DNA from: a virus
Reading direction: 5' to 3' (one strand)
IMG/VR virus record: IMGVR_UViG_3300025133_000208
Location: 1-45,326 of that record
Length of the DNA: 45,326 nt
Shown here: positions 1-5,911 of the stretch, piece after piece
Layout of the letters: the number at the start of each line of letters is the position of its first letter
How positions within the stretch are numbered: the stretch's first letter is position 1
The notes under the pieces: generated by a model
Told to the model about the DNA's origin: nothing
What the model saw: only the letters and a program-made list of their open reading frames with translations
Database searches by the model: none
Position numbers and translations under genes: made by a program

Positions 1-27
1 AGTTTCTAAAAAAAGTTTCTAAAAAGG

Positions 28-65
28 TTGGTTCGCGTTGCTCATTTCGCTATCTTTAGATATAA
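28..65 (+). promoter_or_regulatory. Host-like (early) promoter, copy 1
   Basis: TTGGTTCGCGTTG (28-40), ten bases, then TATCTTTAGATATAA (51-65), ending 11 nt before the ATG at 77. The same two boxes with the same spacing recur at 5450-5487 and 5912-5949. TTG, 20 bases, then TATCTTTA is close to the known Bacteroidota sigma-A pattern (TTTG, about 19-20 bases, TAnnTTTG). The direct repeat AGTTTCTAAAAA lies just upstream (1-25). Promoter function is inferred from recurrence and position. Confidence 0.75.
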
Positions 66-76
66 GAGATTGAGAG

Positions 77-304
77 ATGAAAGAACAGTTATTCAATATG
101 AGCCATCCAGACTTCCGTCACCTGTTAGGTACGCGAGTCGAGTTTATTTTCAAAGGTCGACGAATGATTGGCATTGCAGATTTCATTGGTGTTAATACCA
201 ATCTGCATAACCAGTTTCAAGTTACGGTTGATCGTTGTCCATTATGGCCAGTTGATCCAAAAACCATTAAAGAATGTCCACGTCAAAAGCCAATGTTCCA
301 ATGA
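77..304 (+). CDS. Small hypothetical protein (75 aa)
   Basis: First gene downstream of the promoter at 28-65, with the ATG 11 nt after the TATCTTTAGATATAA box. I do not recognise the 75-aa product. It is basic to neutral, with no membrane segment and no cysteine pair that would suggest a metal site. Residues about 18-55 could form a small beta-barrel fold, judging only by alternating hydrophobic strands. The stop codon overlaps the next ATG (ATGA at 301-304), so the two genes are probably translationally coupled. It may be an early protein of a short operon with the (p)ppGpp hydrolase candidate. Confidence 0.7.
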   Translation: MKEQLFNMSHPDFRHLLGTRVEFIFKGRRMIGIADFIGVNTNLHNQFQVTVDRCPLWPVDPKTIKECPRQKPMFQ

Positions 305-837
305 TACAAAAAGAGTTAAATGAAATACTGCATTTCGCTGCGATTGCGCATCAAGGACAAACGCGAAAGTATACCGGAGAGCCTTACATTGTACATCCTA
401 TAGCAGTTGCTAATAAAGTCGCTGAAATTGGTGGTAGCATGGAAATGCAAGCCGCGGCTCTCTTGCATGATGTACTTGAAGATACAGATGTAAGTGTCGA
501 CGAGCTTGGCCAGTTTCTTTTTTGTACAGTTGCTGTAAAAGATTCGGCAGAAGATATTTTAGATATGGTTATTGACCTTACTGATGAATTTGAAAAGGTT
601 AAATATCCAGACCTAAACCGAAAGACCCGAAAGGCGATGGAAGCCGATCGATTGTCTAAAGTCAGTGCCGATGCTCAAACAGTTAAATACTGTGACCTAT
701 TTGATAACACTCTTAGCATTACAGAGCATGATCCTAAGTTTTCTAAAGTATACCTTAAAGAAAAGGCAGTACTACTTGAAGCAATGACAGATGGAAATGT
801 TGAAATCCGCCAAGAATGTTTAAACCAGATTAAATGA
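301..837 (+). CDS. MESH1/SpoT-type HD hydrolase, probable (p)ppGpp pyrophosphohydrolase
   Basis: 178 aa from the ATG at 301, which overlaps the previous stop. An upstream in-frame ATG at 274 lies inside the preceding gene and is less likely. The family removes the 3'-pyrophosphate of (p)ppGpp in a Mn-dependent reaction. Visible signature: H17 in AHQGQTRKYTGEPYIVHP, H56-D57 in AALLHDVLEDT, then LTDEF (93-97), and D132 in VKYCDLFDNT, matching the H...HD...D metal ligands of RelA/SpoT hydrolase domains. No synthetase, TGS or ACT domain is present, so it is a stand-alone hydrolase. The short form resembles other phage and bacterial stand-alone HD proteins whose substrate is not always ppGpp. The fold is certain enough; the substrate is inferred. 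Confidence 0.82.
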   Translation: MIQKELNEILHFAAIAHQGQTRKYTGEPYIVHPIAVANKVAEIGGSMEMQAAALLHDVLEDTDVSVDELGQFLFCTVAVKDSAEDILDMVIDLTDEFEKVKYPDLNRKTRKAMEADRLSKVSADAQTVKYCDLFDNTLSITEHDPKFSKVYLKEKAVLLEAMTDGNVEIRQECLNQIK

Positions 838-953
838 TAGCACAATTAGTATTAGACCTTTTAATCGTTTCGACGTCAAGTATCATAGTATTTTATATGA
901 TAGGCGTTGCATGGTCCGAGGGGTTACCACAAAACAAAGATAATGAAAGCTAA
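834..953 (+). CDS. Small single-pass membrane protein (39 aa)
   Basis: A short reading frame starting at the ATG that overlaps the stop of the HD hydrolase gene (ATGA, 834-837) and ending TAA at 951-953, overlapping the start of the next gene by 11 nt. Residues 2-25 are almost entirely hydrophobic (IAQLVLDLLIVSTSSIIVFY), giving one transmembrane helix. The remainder is a short polar tail. Overlaps at both ends fit a real, translationally coupled gene. Function unknown. Confidence 0.5.
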   Translation: MIAQLVLDLLIVSTSSIIVFYMIGVAWSEGLPQNKDNES

Positions 954-1251
954 ATTAGGAGATGTAGTTAAATACCAATTCTTGGGATATCCAAAGGAAG
1001 GAACTATAACAAAGGTAAATGATGACAATTCATATACCGTTACAGATTTATCGACTAAAACCAATTATCCAAAGGCTAAGTTCTTTAAGTATATTAAAGA
1101 CGAAAAGAAGCAACCAGCCTGGGTTATCCTGGATAAGACCGGTAAAACAAAGGCGAGTGAAGCACCTAGGAAAGAATCGAATGATTTGGAACCTATGGAA
1201 TTAAAAAATGCAATAGATAAGCAACGAGATTTTTTAAACCATGATCTTTAA
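943..1251 (+). CDS. Hypothetical protein with SH3/KOW-like N-terminus
   Basis: 102 aa from the ATG at 943. A longer frame would need a TTG at 907 inside the preceding gene. The N-terminal 45 residues (KLGDVVKYQFLGYPKEGTI...) have the look of a small SH3- or KOW-like beta-barrel that reads 'a pathway into the fold, G-x-I-x-x-V'. The rest is lysine-rich and probably helical or disordered. A related N-terminal pattern is seen in the gene at 2400. No catalytic motif is visible and the function is unknown. Confidence 0.65.
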   Translation: MKAKLGDVVKYQFLGYPKEGTITKVNDDNSYTVTDLSTKTNYPKAKFFKYIKDEKKQPAWVILDKTGKTKASEAPRKESNDLEPMELKNAIDKQRDFLNHDL

Positions 1252-1283
1252 ATTTTAATGCCGAATAATGTGGCCTGACTTGG

Positions 1284-1292
1284 ATATTTATA
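1284..1292 (+). promoter_or_regulatory. Late-promoter-like box ATATTTATA
   Basis: ATATTTATA beginning 21 nt before the ATG at 1305, followed by TTAAAGGAAG, which holds a Shine-Dalgarno-like AAGGAAG. One of thirteen such boxes in the window, most at 21-26 nt from a start. Confidence 0.5.
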
Positions 1293-1304
1293 TTAAAGGA
1301 AGTT

Positions 1305-1520
1305 ATGATGATTACATTAGAAAATTTAAATACAGGTGCAGCTTTAGATGGTGATGAGCTAGAATTCTTCGTGGATGATGAAACCATGATTGGAGAGGTA
1401 TATTTAGATGGAGAATTAATATACCAGGATTTGGATATTGCTAATGAAAGATTATTGCGAATGAATTTTTATCAATCCTGGTGTGAATTAGATATGGGCT
1501 CTGAATTTGAATATGCTTAA
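1305..1520 (+). CDS. Small acidic hypothetical protein (71 aa)
   Basis: 71 aa, strongly acidic, with many Asp/Glu residues and no clear motif. Two consecutive ATGs (1305 and 1308) are possible starts. The first is preceded by AAGGAAG at normal distance. Upstream lies an ATATTTATA box and downstream another, so the gene may be its own transcription unit. The acidity could suit a nucleic-acid-mimic or inhibitor role, but nothing in the sequence proves that. Unrecognised. Confidence 0.65.
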   Translation: MMITLENLNTGAALDGDELEFFVDDETMIGEVYLDGELIYQDLDIANERLLRMNFYQSWCELDMGSEFEYA

Positions 1521-1528
1521 TATTTATT
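1520..1528 (+). promoter_or_regulatory. Late-promoter-like box ATATTTATT
   Basis: ATATTTATT beginning 24 nt before the ATG at 1544 and overlapping the last base of the preceding stop codon. Followed by TGAAAGGA (ribosome-binding-like). Confidence 0.5.
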
Positions 1529-1543
1529 TGAAAGGATTATACA

Positions 1544-1738
1544 ATGAGTAAAACGTCACATGAATTATATGAGTCCATGAAAGAGTTATGGGATACCTTT
1601 GAATCAGAGCATACCCGATTTGCTTCGAATGGATTTAAGACAGCGGCCGTTAAGTCAAGAAAGGCGATTAGTGAAATGAAAAAATTGATCACTGACTACC
1701 GTAAGCAATCATTGAACGAAACAAAAAAAATTATCTAA
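1544..1738 (+). CDS. Histone H1-like (Hc1-type) DNA-binding protein
   Basis: 64 aa. The pattern FESEHTRF...NGFKTAAVKSRKAISEMKKLITDYRKQ closely follows the small histone H1-like proteins common in Bacteroidota (Hc1 family), whose core reads roughly 'F..KGN.AAGTRARKAMQELK.L..DIRKE'. Expected role: a small helical protein that binds and compacts DNA non-specifically. The length is typical of the family. The gene follows an ATATTTATT box and AAAGGA, and its stop overlaps the next ATG (TAATG). As a phage copy it might condense phage DNA or interfere with host nucleoid proteins. Family assignment is from memory of the pattern. Confidence 0.62.
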   Translation: MSKTSHELYESMKELWDTFESEHTRFASNGFKTAAVKSRKAISEMKKLITDYRKQSLNETKKII

Positions 1739-2115
1739 TGAAAGATATACGTACAAAGTTAAAAGAAGAAGTTGCTGGTGTTATCAAAGAGGATAAGACG
1801 TACGGCACTTTAGCAGATCCAAAAGATTTTGATCCAATTGATCCAGAAATCAATGTGCAAGGATTTGGTACTTATAGCCGGACTCAATTGCGCGATGGAA
1901 TAGCGACAAGATTAAAGGCGGCCGCGGATACAGCTAAGAAAGCATCTTCCGGTGGACCAATGTCACATACAATGTATCGCAACCTTCGTGGTATCTTAGG
2001 TGAAATGTCAGCATTATATTATATGGTAAATGCTGAATTAGATGTTGCCGACCAATTGGAGAATATGCGTAAGCGAGGTGGCCGCCGCGATATACCAATC
2101 CCAAAACAATTTTAA
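1738..2115 (+). CDS. Hypothetical protein, coupled to the histone-like gene
   Basis: 125 aa. The ATG at 1738 shares its A with the stop of the histone-like gene. The N-terminus is helical and charged. The middle (residues 34-46) is a Pro/Asp-rich linker (FDPIDPEINVQGFGTY). Residues 50-110 look helical, ending in a basic patch (RKRGGRRD). No enzyme motif is recognised. The coupling suggests co-expression with the DNA-binding partner. Function unknown. Confidence 0.65.
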   Translation: MKDIRTKLKEEVAGVIKEDKTYGTLADPKDFDPIDPEINVQGFGTYSRTQLRDGIATRLKAAADTAKKASSGGPMSHTMYRNLRGILGEMSALYYMVNAELDVADQLENMRKRGGRRDIPIPKQF

Positions 2116-2123
2116 GATTTAAT

Positions 2124-2141
2124 TTGGTTTATTGAAACCAA
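2124..2141 (+). terminator. Stem-loop, possible weak terminator
   Basis: TTGGTTT (2124-2130), loop ATTG, AAACCAA (2135-2141): a perfect 7-bp stem in the 68-nt gap between genes, followed by AT-rich DNA but not a clean T-run. It could be a terminator or an RNA-stability element. Confidence 0.35.
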
Positions 2142-2183
2142 TTACTTATATTATTCTTAATTATTAATTTTAAACAATCAGTT

Positions 2184-2378
2184 ATGCCATTTTATGTAGC
2201 AAAAGTAAAAATTGCCACTGATACCCCTAAGGGTGTTAAGTGGGCTACGGAATCCTATCTTGTTGATGCCGTATCAGTAACACATGCAGAAACCAAAGTA
2301 AATGAAGACTTCAAAAATGATGGAGTTGAATTTGAAGTGAAAGGAGTTTCACAATCCAGAATTTGTAAAGTTATTTAA
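2184..2378 (+). CDS. DUF4494-like small protein
   Basis: 64 aa. The pattern FYVAKVKI...G.KWATESYLVDAVSVTHAE.KV.ED resembles the N-terminus of the Bacteroidota family DUF4494 (typically '...KVKYEK...KKVTE.YLVDALSFTEAEA'). Family members have no established function. The phage copy keeps only the core and is shorter than the usual bacterial proteins of over 100 residues. Preceded by an AT-rich leader with no clear Shine-Dalgarno sequence, as is common in Bacteroidota. Confidence 0.55.
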   Translation: MPFYVAKVKIATDTPKGVKWATESYLVDAVSVTHAETKVNEDFKNDGVEFEVKGVSQSRICKVI

Positions 2379-2399
2379 TAACCCTCTAAACAATTTTAA

Positions 2400-2762
2400 A
2401 TGTATAGTATTGGAGAAAATGTCATAATCAAGTATTATGATTCAAATCAAGTTGGACAAGTAGTAGATATCCACCGCAATAAAAACACTGGGGATACTTA
2501 TGATGTAATGTCCGAAAAAGGCACAATGTATAGCTATAGCGCTGTAGATAAGCCGAAACTAAATCAATATATCGATTCCGAGTTAACTGATAAGTTAATT
2601 GATACCGGCGATATTACTACCAATCTTAAAGTAGGATGGATTGGTAATTATGCTGATGGTGTTCAACCTTCCGCTTTCTGGTTAAATGGTGAAGAGCCTA
2701 ACCTATTTAATAACATGACAACGATGCTAGATGACGAAGGAACAGAAAAAAGTCCTGCTTAA
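2400..2762 (+). CDS. Hypothetical protein with SH3-like N-terminus (120 aa)
   Basis: 120 aa. Residues 1-45 (YSIGENVIIKYYDSNQVGQVVDI) look like a small beta-barrel similar in style to the gene at 943. The rest has no recognisable motif. Its 3' end overlaps the next gene by 32 nt in another frame. The upstream region lacks a strong Shine-Dalgarno sequence but has AAACAATTTTAA, the AT-rich type of leader. Unrecognised. Confidence 0.65.
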   Translation: MYSIGENVIIKYYDSNQVGQVVDIHRNKNTGDTYDVMSEKGTMYSYSAVDKPKLNQYIDSELTDKLIDTGDITTNLKVGWIGNYADGVQPSAFWLNGEEPNLFNNMTTMLDDEGTEKSPA

Positions 2763-3018
2763 ATATCCGGATGCAAAATTACATCATGGTATGAACGGAG
2801 AATGTTTTGTACAGGCAGGGGAATTAAATCTAAATGAAGAATTCTTAATGCCTGCTACAAGCGATCCTTCATTAGCATGGGAGTATGCAGCTTTATCAAC
2901 ACGCACCAAACAGCATTTTGATAGAACGCATCCTAACCGAATGAATCTTAGTTCGGATGAGAGAAAAAAATCACGTTATAGTAGACGTAGAAATAAAAGG
3001 AGAGCAAATGGGAGTTAA
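2731..3018 (+). CDS. Hypothetical protein with very basic C-terminus (95 aa)
   Basis: 95 aa starting inside the previous gene (32-nt overlap) and ending 11 nt into the methyltransferase gene. The C-terminal 20 residues are rich in Arg/Lys (RKKSRYSRRRNKRR), which would suit nucleic-acid binding. This region also carries the AAAGGAG site of the next gene. The start is uncertain because several ATGs lie close together near 2715-2731. Function unknown. Confidence 0.55.
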   Translation: MTKEQKKVLLKYPDAKLHHGMNGECFVQAGELNLNEEFLMPATSDPSLAWEYAALSTRTKQHFDRTHPNRMNLSSDERKKSRYSRRRNKRRANGS

Positions 3019-3748
3019 GAACTTAATTAAGAAAATGATCGATCCAGATTTCGCAAAGGAAATTGATATCCAGGAAGAAGATTTGCAGGTAGAAGCTTAC
3101 AATGAAAACTTTCCACCGGAAGAAGATAATGCGGCAGAATTACCAGAAATGGATAATCCGGCATTGCCAGAAGATTATTTAGAATATGCACCAGAAGCTG
3201 TTGGATATGGTAACAGAGAACAGCAGTTTGGTATTTATTCTACAATTGCACCTTACTTCGGAGACGATGATACCATTATGGACTTTGGTTGTGGTCGTGG
3301 AGACTTTTATGCCTGGTATACGCAGACATATAATAAGGAACCAAACTACCGAGGTATTGATTTAAGTGAACCTCTTATCGAAGCAGGCCTTAAGGTATAT
3401 CCTAACGCACAAATTATTTGTGGTGATTGGAATGATACCGCTCAATATGATATGGCCGATTGGTGTATAAACGTTGGATCTCTTAATATGAGATATGATG
3501 CTGATACCGTTACATCTGATATGGAATATTTTGATAAAACAGTATTAACAATGTTTGATAAATGTGAGAAAGGAGTGATTCTTTTACTTGCAAGTGACCT
3601 CATCAATGATGATGTGGAAGCTATATCGGTATTTAATGCCGGTGACACTCTAAATAGAGTTTTAAAATTAGTTGCAGACAAAAAAGGGTATGTAGCTTTA
3701 GATCATTCCTTCGCGGATGGTATGTTTAGTTTAATTATTTATAAGTAA
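3008..3748 (+). CDS. Class I SAM-dependent methyltransferase
   Basis: 246 aa from the ATG at 3008, which has a good AAAGGAG six bases upstream. The longer in-frame ATG at 2957 lies inside the preceding gene. Motif I, MDFGCGRGDF (91-100), binds the methionine part of SAM. YRGIDLSEPLI provides the acidic residue for the ribose, and ICGDWND follows. The N-terminal 65 residues are acidic and probably a flexible extension. No (D/N)PP(Y/F) DNA-adenine or PC cytosine motif is visible, so the substrate (protein, small molecule, RNA) cannot be named. Fits the pattern of accessory methyltransferases in T4-like phages. Confidence 0.8.
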   Translation: MGVKNLIKKMIDPDFAKEIDIQEEDLQVEAYNENFPPEEDNAAELPEMDNPALPEDYLEYAPEAVGYGNREQQFGIYSTIAPYFGDDDTIMDFGCGRGDFYAWYTQTYNKEPNYRGIDLSEPLIEAGLKVYPNAQIICGDWNDTAQYDMADWCINVGSLNMRYDADTVTSDMEYFDKTVLTMFDKCEKGVILLLASDLINDDVEAISVFNAGDTLNRVLKLVADKKGYVALDHSFADGMFSLIIYK

Positions 3749-3749
3749 G

Positions 3750-4019
3750 ATGGGTAGAATTAATAACAGTTTTGGATTTGATAAAAAGCGTACGCAAAAA
3801 TTAGGTAAATTTTATAATTCAATTGATTTCGAAATTAAATCAGATTATAGTGTGGATGAATTTAGAGATAATCCAAATAAGCCGGTAGTAGGTACATTTG
3901 AAATTGGTAATAAGCGATTCCCATTAACCTTCTCAGAGCTTAATCTTATCGAGCAAACAGTTCGTGAGGCCAAAGAAGCGGTTAATAAAGGATATTCTTT
4001 AGGAATGTCCGGCCGGTAA
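3750..4019 (+). CDS. Hypothetical protein (89 aa)
   Basis: 89 aa beginning one base after the methyltransferase stop. Mixed charge, with a basic start (GFDKKRTQKLGKFY) and a helical C-terminal half (LTFSELNLIEQTVREAKEAV). No transmembrane segment or metal site. Likely co-transcribed with the methyltransferase gene. Followed by a GC-rich hairpin region that may end the unit. Unrecognised. Confidence 0.65.
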   Translation: MGRINNSFGFDKKRTQKLGKFYNSIDFEIKSDYSVDEFRDNPNKPVVGTFEIGNKRFPLTFSELNLIEQTVREAKEAVNKGYSLGMSGR

Positions 4020-4020
4020 A

Positions 4021-4055
4021 GTAACGTAGGGCAGGGTAATACCTGCCCAGGTTAC
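4021..4055 (+). terminator. GC-rich stem-loop, possible terminator or switch
   Basis: GGGCAGG (4029-4035), loop GTAATA, CCTGCCC (4042-4048), flanked by an outer pair GTAAC (4021-4025) / GTTAC (4051-4055). GTTAC can instead pair with a second GTAAC at 4063-4067, so two structures compete. No T-run follows. The site lies between a stop codon and an ATATTTATA box. Confidence 0.45.
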
Positions 4056-4067
4056 TACCCGCGTAAC

Positions 4068-4076
4068 ATATTTATA
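4068..4076 (+). promoter_or_regulatory. Late-promoter-like box ATATTTATA
   Basis: ATATTTATA beginning 25 nt before the ATG at 4093, immediately after a GC-rich hairpin region. Confidence 0.5.
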
Positions 4077-4092
4077 TAAAAATAAGGCTTAG

Positions 4093-4287
4093 ATGATTTC
4101 AGAACAAATGGAAATAGCGATTGCTGATATTCTAGAAATTAAAGATTCGGAACAGCGATTGTCAAATTTAAAACAATTTCTGTCAGGATTTAAAGCTCAC
4201 TTTGAAAAATATGGCACTGATTATACACGTGTTGCAGCTCAAATATATATAAATGAACTTAGACGATCTTCACATAACAAGAGATGA
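4093..4287 (+). CDS. Small helical hypothetical protein (64 aa)
   Basis: 64 aa, largely helical, with no recognised motif. Preceded by an ATATTTATA box and AATAAGGCT. The 3' end overlaps the next gene by 35 nt. Unknown function. Confidence 0.55.
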   Translation: MISEQMEIAIADILEIKDSEQRLSNLKQFLSGFKAHFEKYGTDYTRVAAQIYINELRRSSHNKR

Positions 4288-4702
4288 TTTTGAATTCTTA
4301 AGAGAACTCAAATCGTATGAGAAGATTGAATTCTTATGGGATTGCCAGTTCGTAAATAAAGAATATTCATTAACTTCCGGCCTCGAGGAGATGGAGGAAG
4401 AGATTGAAATAGATCTTGAAGAAAATTTAGAATCATTAACAAGCCCTCACCATCCGATTGCGCATGAAGAATATTATGATTTTACTACTAGATCTAGACT
4501 AGTATTATCTATGTATAATGGTAGGCTACACGTTAATTGTACCAGCCTTAAATTATTACGGGCATGGATATTTAAAATGGTCGTAAATGATGGCGTTATA
4601 TTAGAACAAGTAAAGGACGCTAAAAAAGGAGAACATGACATCTATCGATATTACAAATGTTATACCATCCTAGGACGAGCTAATCCAATTTGTCCTAACT
4701 AG
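4253..4702 (+). CDS. Hypothetical acidic protein (149 aa)
   Basis: 149 aa, starting within the previous gene. Residues about 44-66 form a very acidic stretch (EEMEEEIEIDLEENLES). The C-terminal half is more hydrophobic and could form a small mixed fold (LVLSMYNGRLHVNCTSLKLL). Three cysteines are scattered without a CxxC pair. No known family. Its stop TAG at 4700-4702 touches an ATATTTATT box. Confidence 0.6.
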   Translation: MNLDDLHITRDDFEFLRELKSYEKIEFLWDCQFVNKEYSLTSGLEEMEEEIEIDLEENLESLTSPHHPIAHEEYYDFTTRSRLVLSMYNGRLHVNCTSLKLLRAWIFKMVVNDGVILEQVKDAKKGEHDIYRYYKCYTILGRANPICPN

Positions 4703-4703
4703 T

Positions 4704-4712
4704 ATATTTATT
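4704..4712 (+). promoter_or_regulatory. Late-promoter-like box ATATTTATT
   Basis: ATATTTATT located 74 nt before the heat-shock gene ATG, farther than the usual 21-26 nt. A copy of the inverted repeat lies in between. Confidence 0.4.
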
Positions 4713-4716
4713 ATAG

Positions 4717-4738
4717 ACTGATACTTAGCAGGTCGGTC
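4717..4738 (+). repeat. Left arm of inverted repeat flanking the sHSP gene
   Basis: ACTGATA, then CTT, then AGCAGGTCGGTC. The right arm at 5199-5217 reads GACCGACCTGCT followed directly by TATCAGT, so 12 + 7 bases match in inverted orientation with a 3-base difference between them. The arms bracket exactly one gene. Confidence 0.75.
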
Positions 4739-4777
4739 ACTTTTTATTAATTAACAAATCATCTAAGGAGATTTATT

Positions 4778-5191
4778 ATGGGAAATTTAACACACTTTGG
4801 CACATCGCCATTCGACATCCTTTTCAAGGATTTTTTTATTGCAGATGGAGAATTCGCTCCATTCAACCAAATCAGATTTAAGCATCCAGTAGATATTTAT
4901 GAGTCAAATGATTCATTGAATATCGATATTGCATGTGTTGGTCTAACAAAGAAAGATATTGATATCACTATCGAAGGAGATATCTTACGCGTTGAATACA
5001 AAAAAGACAAGATCGATGATCCTGTGGAATATATTCAGCGTAACATCGCAAAACGAGCCTTTAATATGGGCTGGAGAATTAGTAGAAAGTTCGACCTAGG
5101 TGGGCTAGACGCTAAACTCCAAAACGGATTGCTACATCTTAGCATTCCGCAATCAGAGGAAAACAAACCTCAATTAGTTACAATTAAGTAA
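4778..5191 (+). CDS. Small heat-shock protein (Hsp20/alpha-crystallin)
   Basis: 137 aa. An ATP-independent holdase chaperone that keeps unfolding proteins soluble. The alpha-crystallin domain starts near residue 35 (HPVDIYESNDSLNIDIACVG), continues with L.KKDIDITIEGDILRVEYKK and ends with the family's conserved LQNGLLHLSIPQ near residues 117-128. The length is normal for the family. The Shine-Dalgarno TAAGGAG is strong. T4-like phages of cyanobacteria often carry Hsp20 as well, where a role in capsid or host-protein protection has been proposed. The gene sits alone between two arms of an inverted repeat (4717-4738 and 5199-5217), suggesting a discrete cassette. Confidence 0.9.
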   Translation: MGNLTHFGTSPFDILFKDFFIADGEFAPFNQIRFKHPVDIYESNDSLNIDIACVGLTKKDIDITIEGDILRVEYKKDKIDDPVEYIQRNIAKRAFNMGWRISRKFDLGGLDAKLQNGLLHLSIPQSEENKPQLVTIK

Positions 5192-5198
5192 TTAACTA

Positions 5199-5217
5199 GA
5201 CCGACCTGCTTATCAGT
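5199..5217 (-). repeat. Right arm of inverted repeat flanking the sHSP gene
   Basis: GACCGACCTGCT + TATCAGT, the reverse complement of the left arm at 4717-4738 apart from three bases. It begins seven bases after the heat-shock gene stop codon. Neither arm forms a hairpin by itself. Confidence 0.75.
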
Positions 5218-5246
5218 TTATTACCTCGAATACGTTCATATACGAC

Positions 5247-5432
5247 ATGAGTCCAACCGATCATATAATCAAATACAACGATAACCTATATGTCGTTAAA
5301 CGAACTGTATGGGAACATCACCAGCCTATTATTAATGCATGGAAAGAACATCTCGGAGCCGATACCGTCTTACGTCGTGATGGTAAGCTATGGTTCTGCA
5401 TACAAATACCAGAAGCAGAAATAATAGAGTAA
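5247..5432 (+). CDS. Small hypothetical protein (61 aa)
   Basis: 61 aa with a tryptophan-rich, beta-like pattern (VVKRTVWEHHQP...LWFCIQIPE). No motif recognised and no clear ribosome-binding site. It lies between the right inverted-repeat arm and an early-type promoter. Coding potential is moderate. Confidence 0.5.
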   Translation: MSPTDHIIKYNDNLYVVKRTVWEHHQPIINAWKEHLGADTVLRRDGKLWFCIQIPEAEIIE

Positions 5433-5449
5433 CTTTTTTCAACTTTTAT

Positions 5450-5487
5450 TTGGTTCGCGTTGATCTTTTCGCCATCTTTAGATATAA
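5450..5487 (+). promoter_or_regulatory. Host-like (early) promoter, copy 2
   Basis: TTGGTTCGCGTTG (5450-5462), ten bases, CATCTTTAGATATAA (5473-5487). The first box is identical to copy 1 and the second differs by one base, with the same spacing. Followed by CCTTTAAAGA and the ATG at 5499, as in copy 3. Confidence 0.75.
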
Positions 5488-5498
5488 ACCTTTAAAGA

Positions 5499-5906
5499 AT
5501 GAGTAAGATGAATCAAGATTTTATGACCCGAGTGCATGATGAGTTAAATATTACGATTGGCGTTGATGACGTTGTTCGTGGTAAAATTGAAGCTTTCAAT
5601 AAAGCCGTCCATAGAGATCTGTGGTATGAGCATTTTATGAAAGCAATGAGAGCGGCCAAGACCGTGATTAAGCTTGAGAATATTACCATGCGCCAGGCAT
5701 GTGAGATGGCAGAATCGCTTAGAATTGCTAAGCCTAAGGCGTTTGTAAATGTTGAATCGCCTGAACCAAATGGGGACTTTATTTGCAATGTGACTTGGAA
5801 TGACCAATGCACCGAGTTTCTTGAGTATGAAACCTATACTGAGGAAGGCGCCGAGATAATCGCAGAGATTAAGCGCCAGCGGGAATCGATGCCAGTTAAT
5901 TATTAA
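5499..5906 (+). CDS. Hypothetical early protein (135 aa)
   Basis: 135 aa directly under an early-type promoter, with the ATG 12 nt after the promoter box. A second in-frame ATG at 5508 is an alternative start. Predominantly helical and mildly charged, with no cysteine pairs or known motifs. The leader CCTTTAAAGA is shared with the next gene. Unrecognised. Confidence 0.7.
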   Translation: MSKMNQDFMTRVHDELNITIGVDDVVRGKIEAFNKAVHRDLWYEHFMKAMRAAKTVIKLENITMRQACEMAESLRIAKPKAFVNVESPEPNGDFICNVTWNDQCTEFLEYETYTEEGAEIIAEIKRQRESMPVNY

Positions 5907-5911
5907 TTAAT

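Noticed and set aside
4717-5217. Heat-shock gene as an insertion sequence
   Set aside because: No transposase. The flanking TTATTA hexamers are low-complexity and the left one is not immediately adjacent to its arm, so a target-site duplication is not convincing. Kept only as an inverted-repeat cassette.
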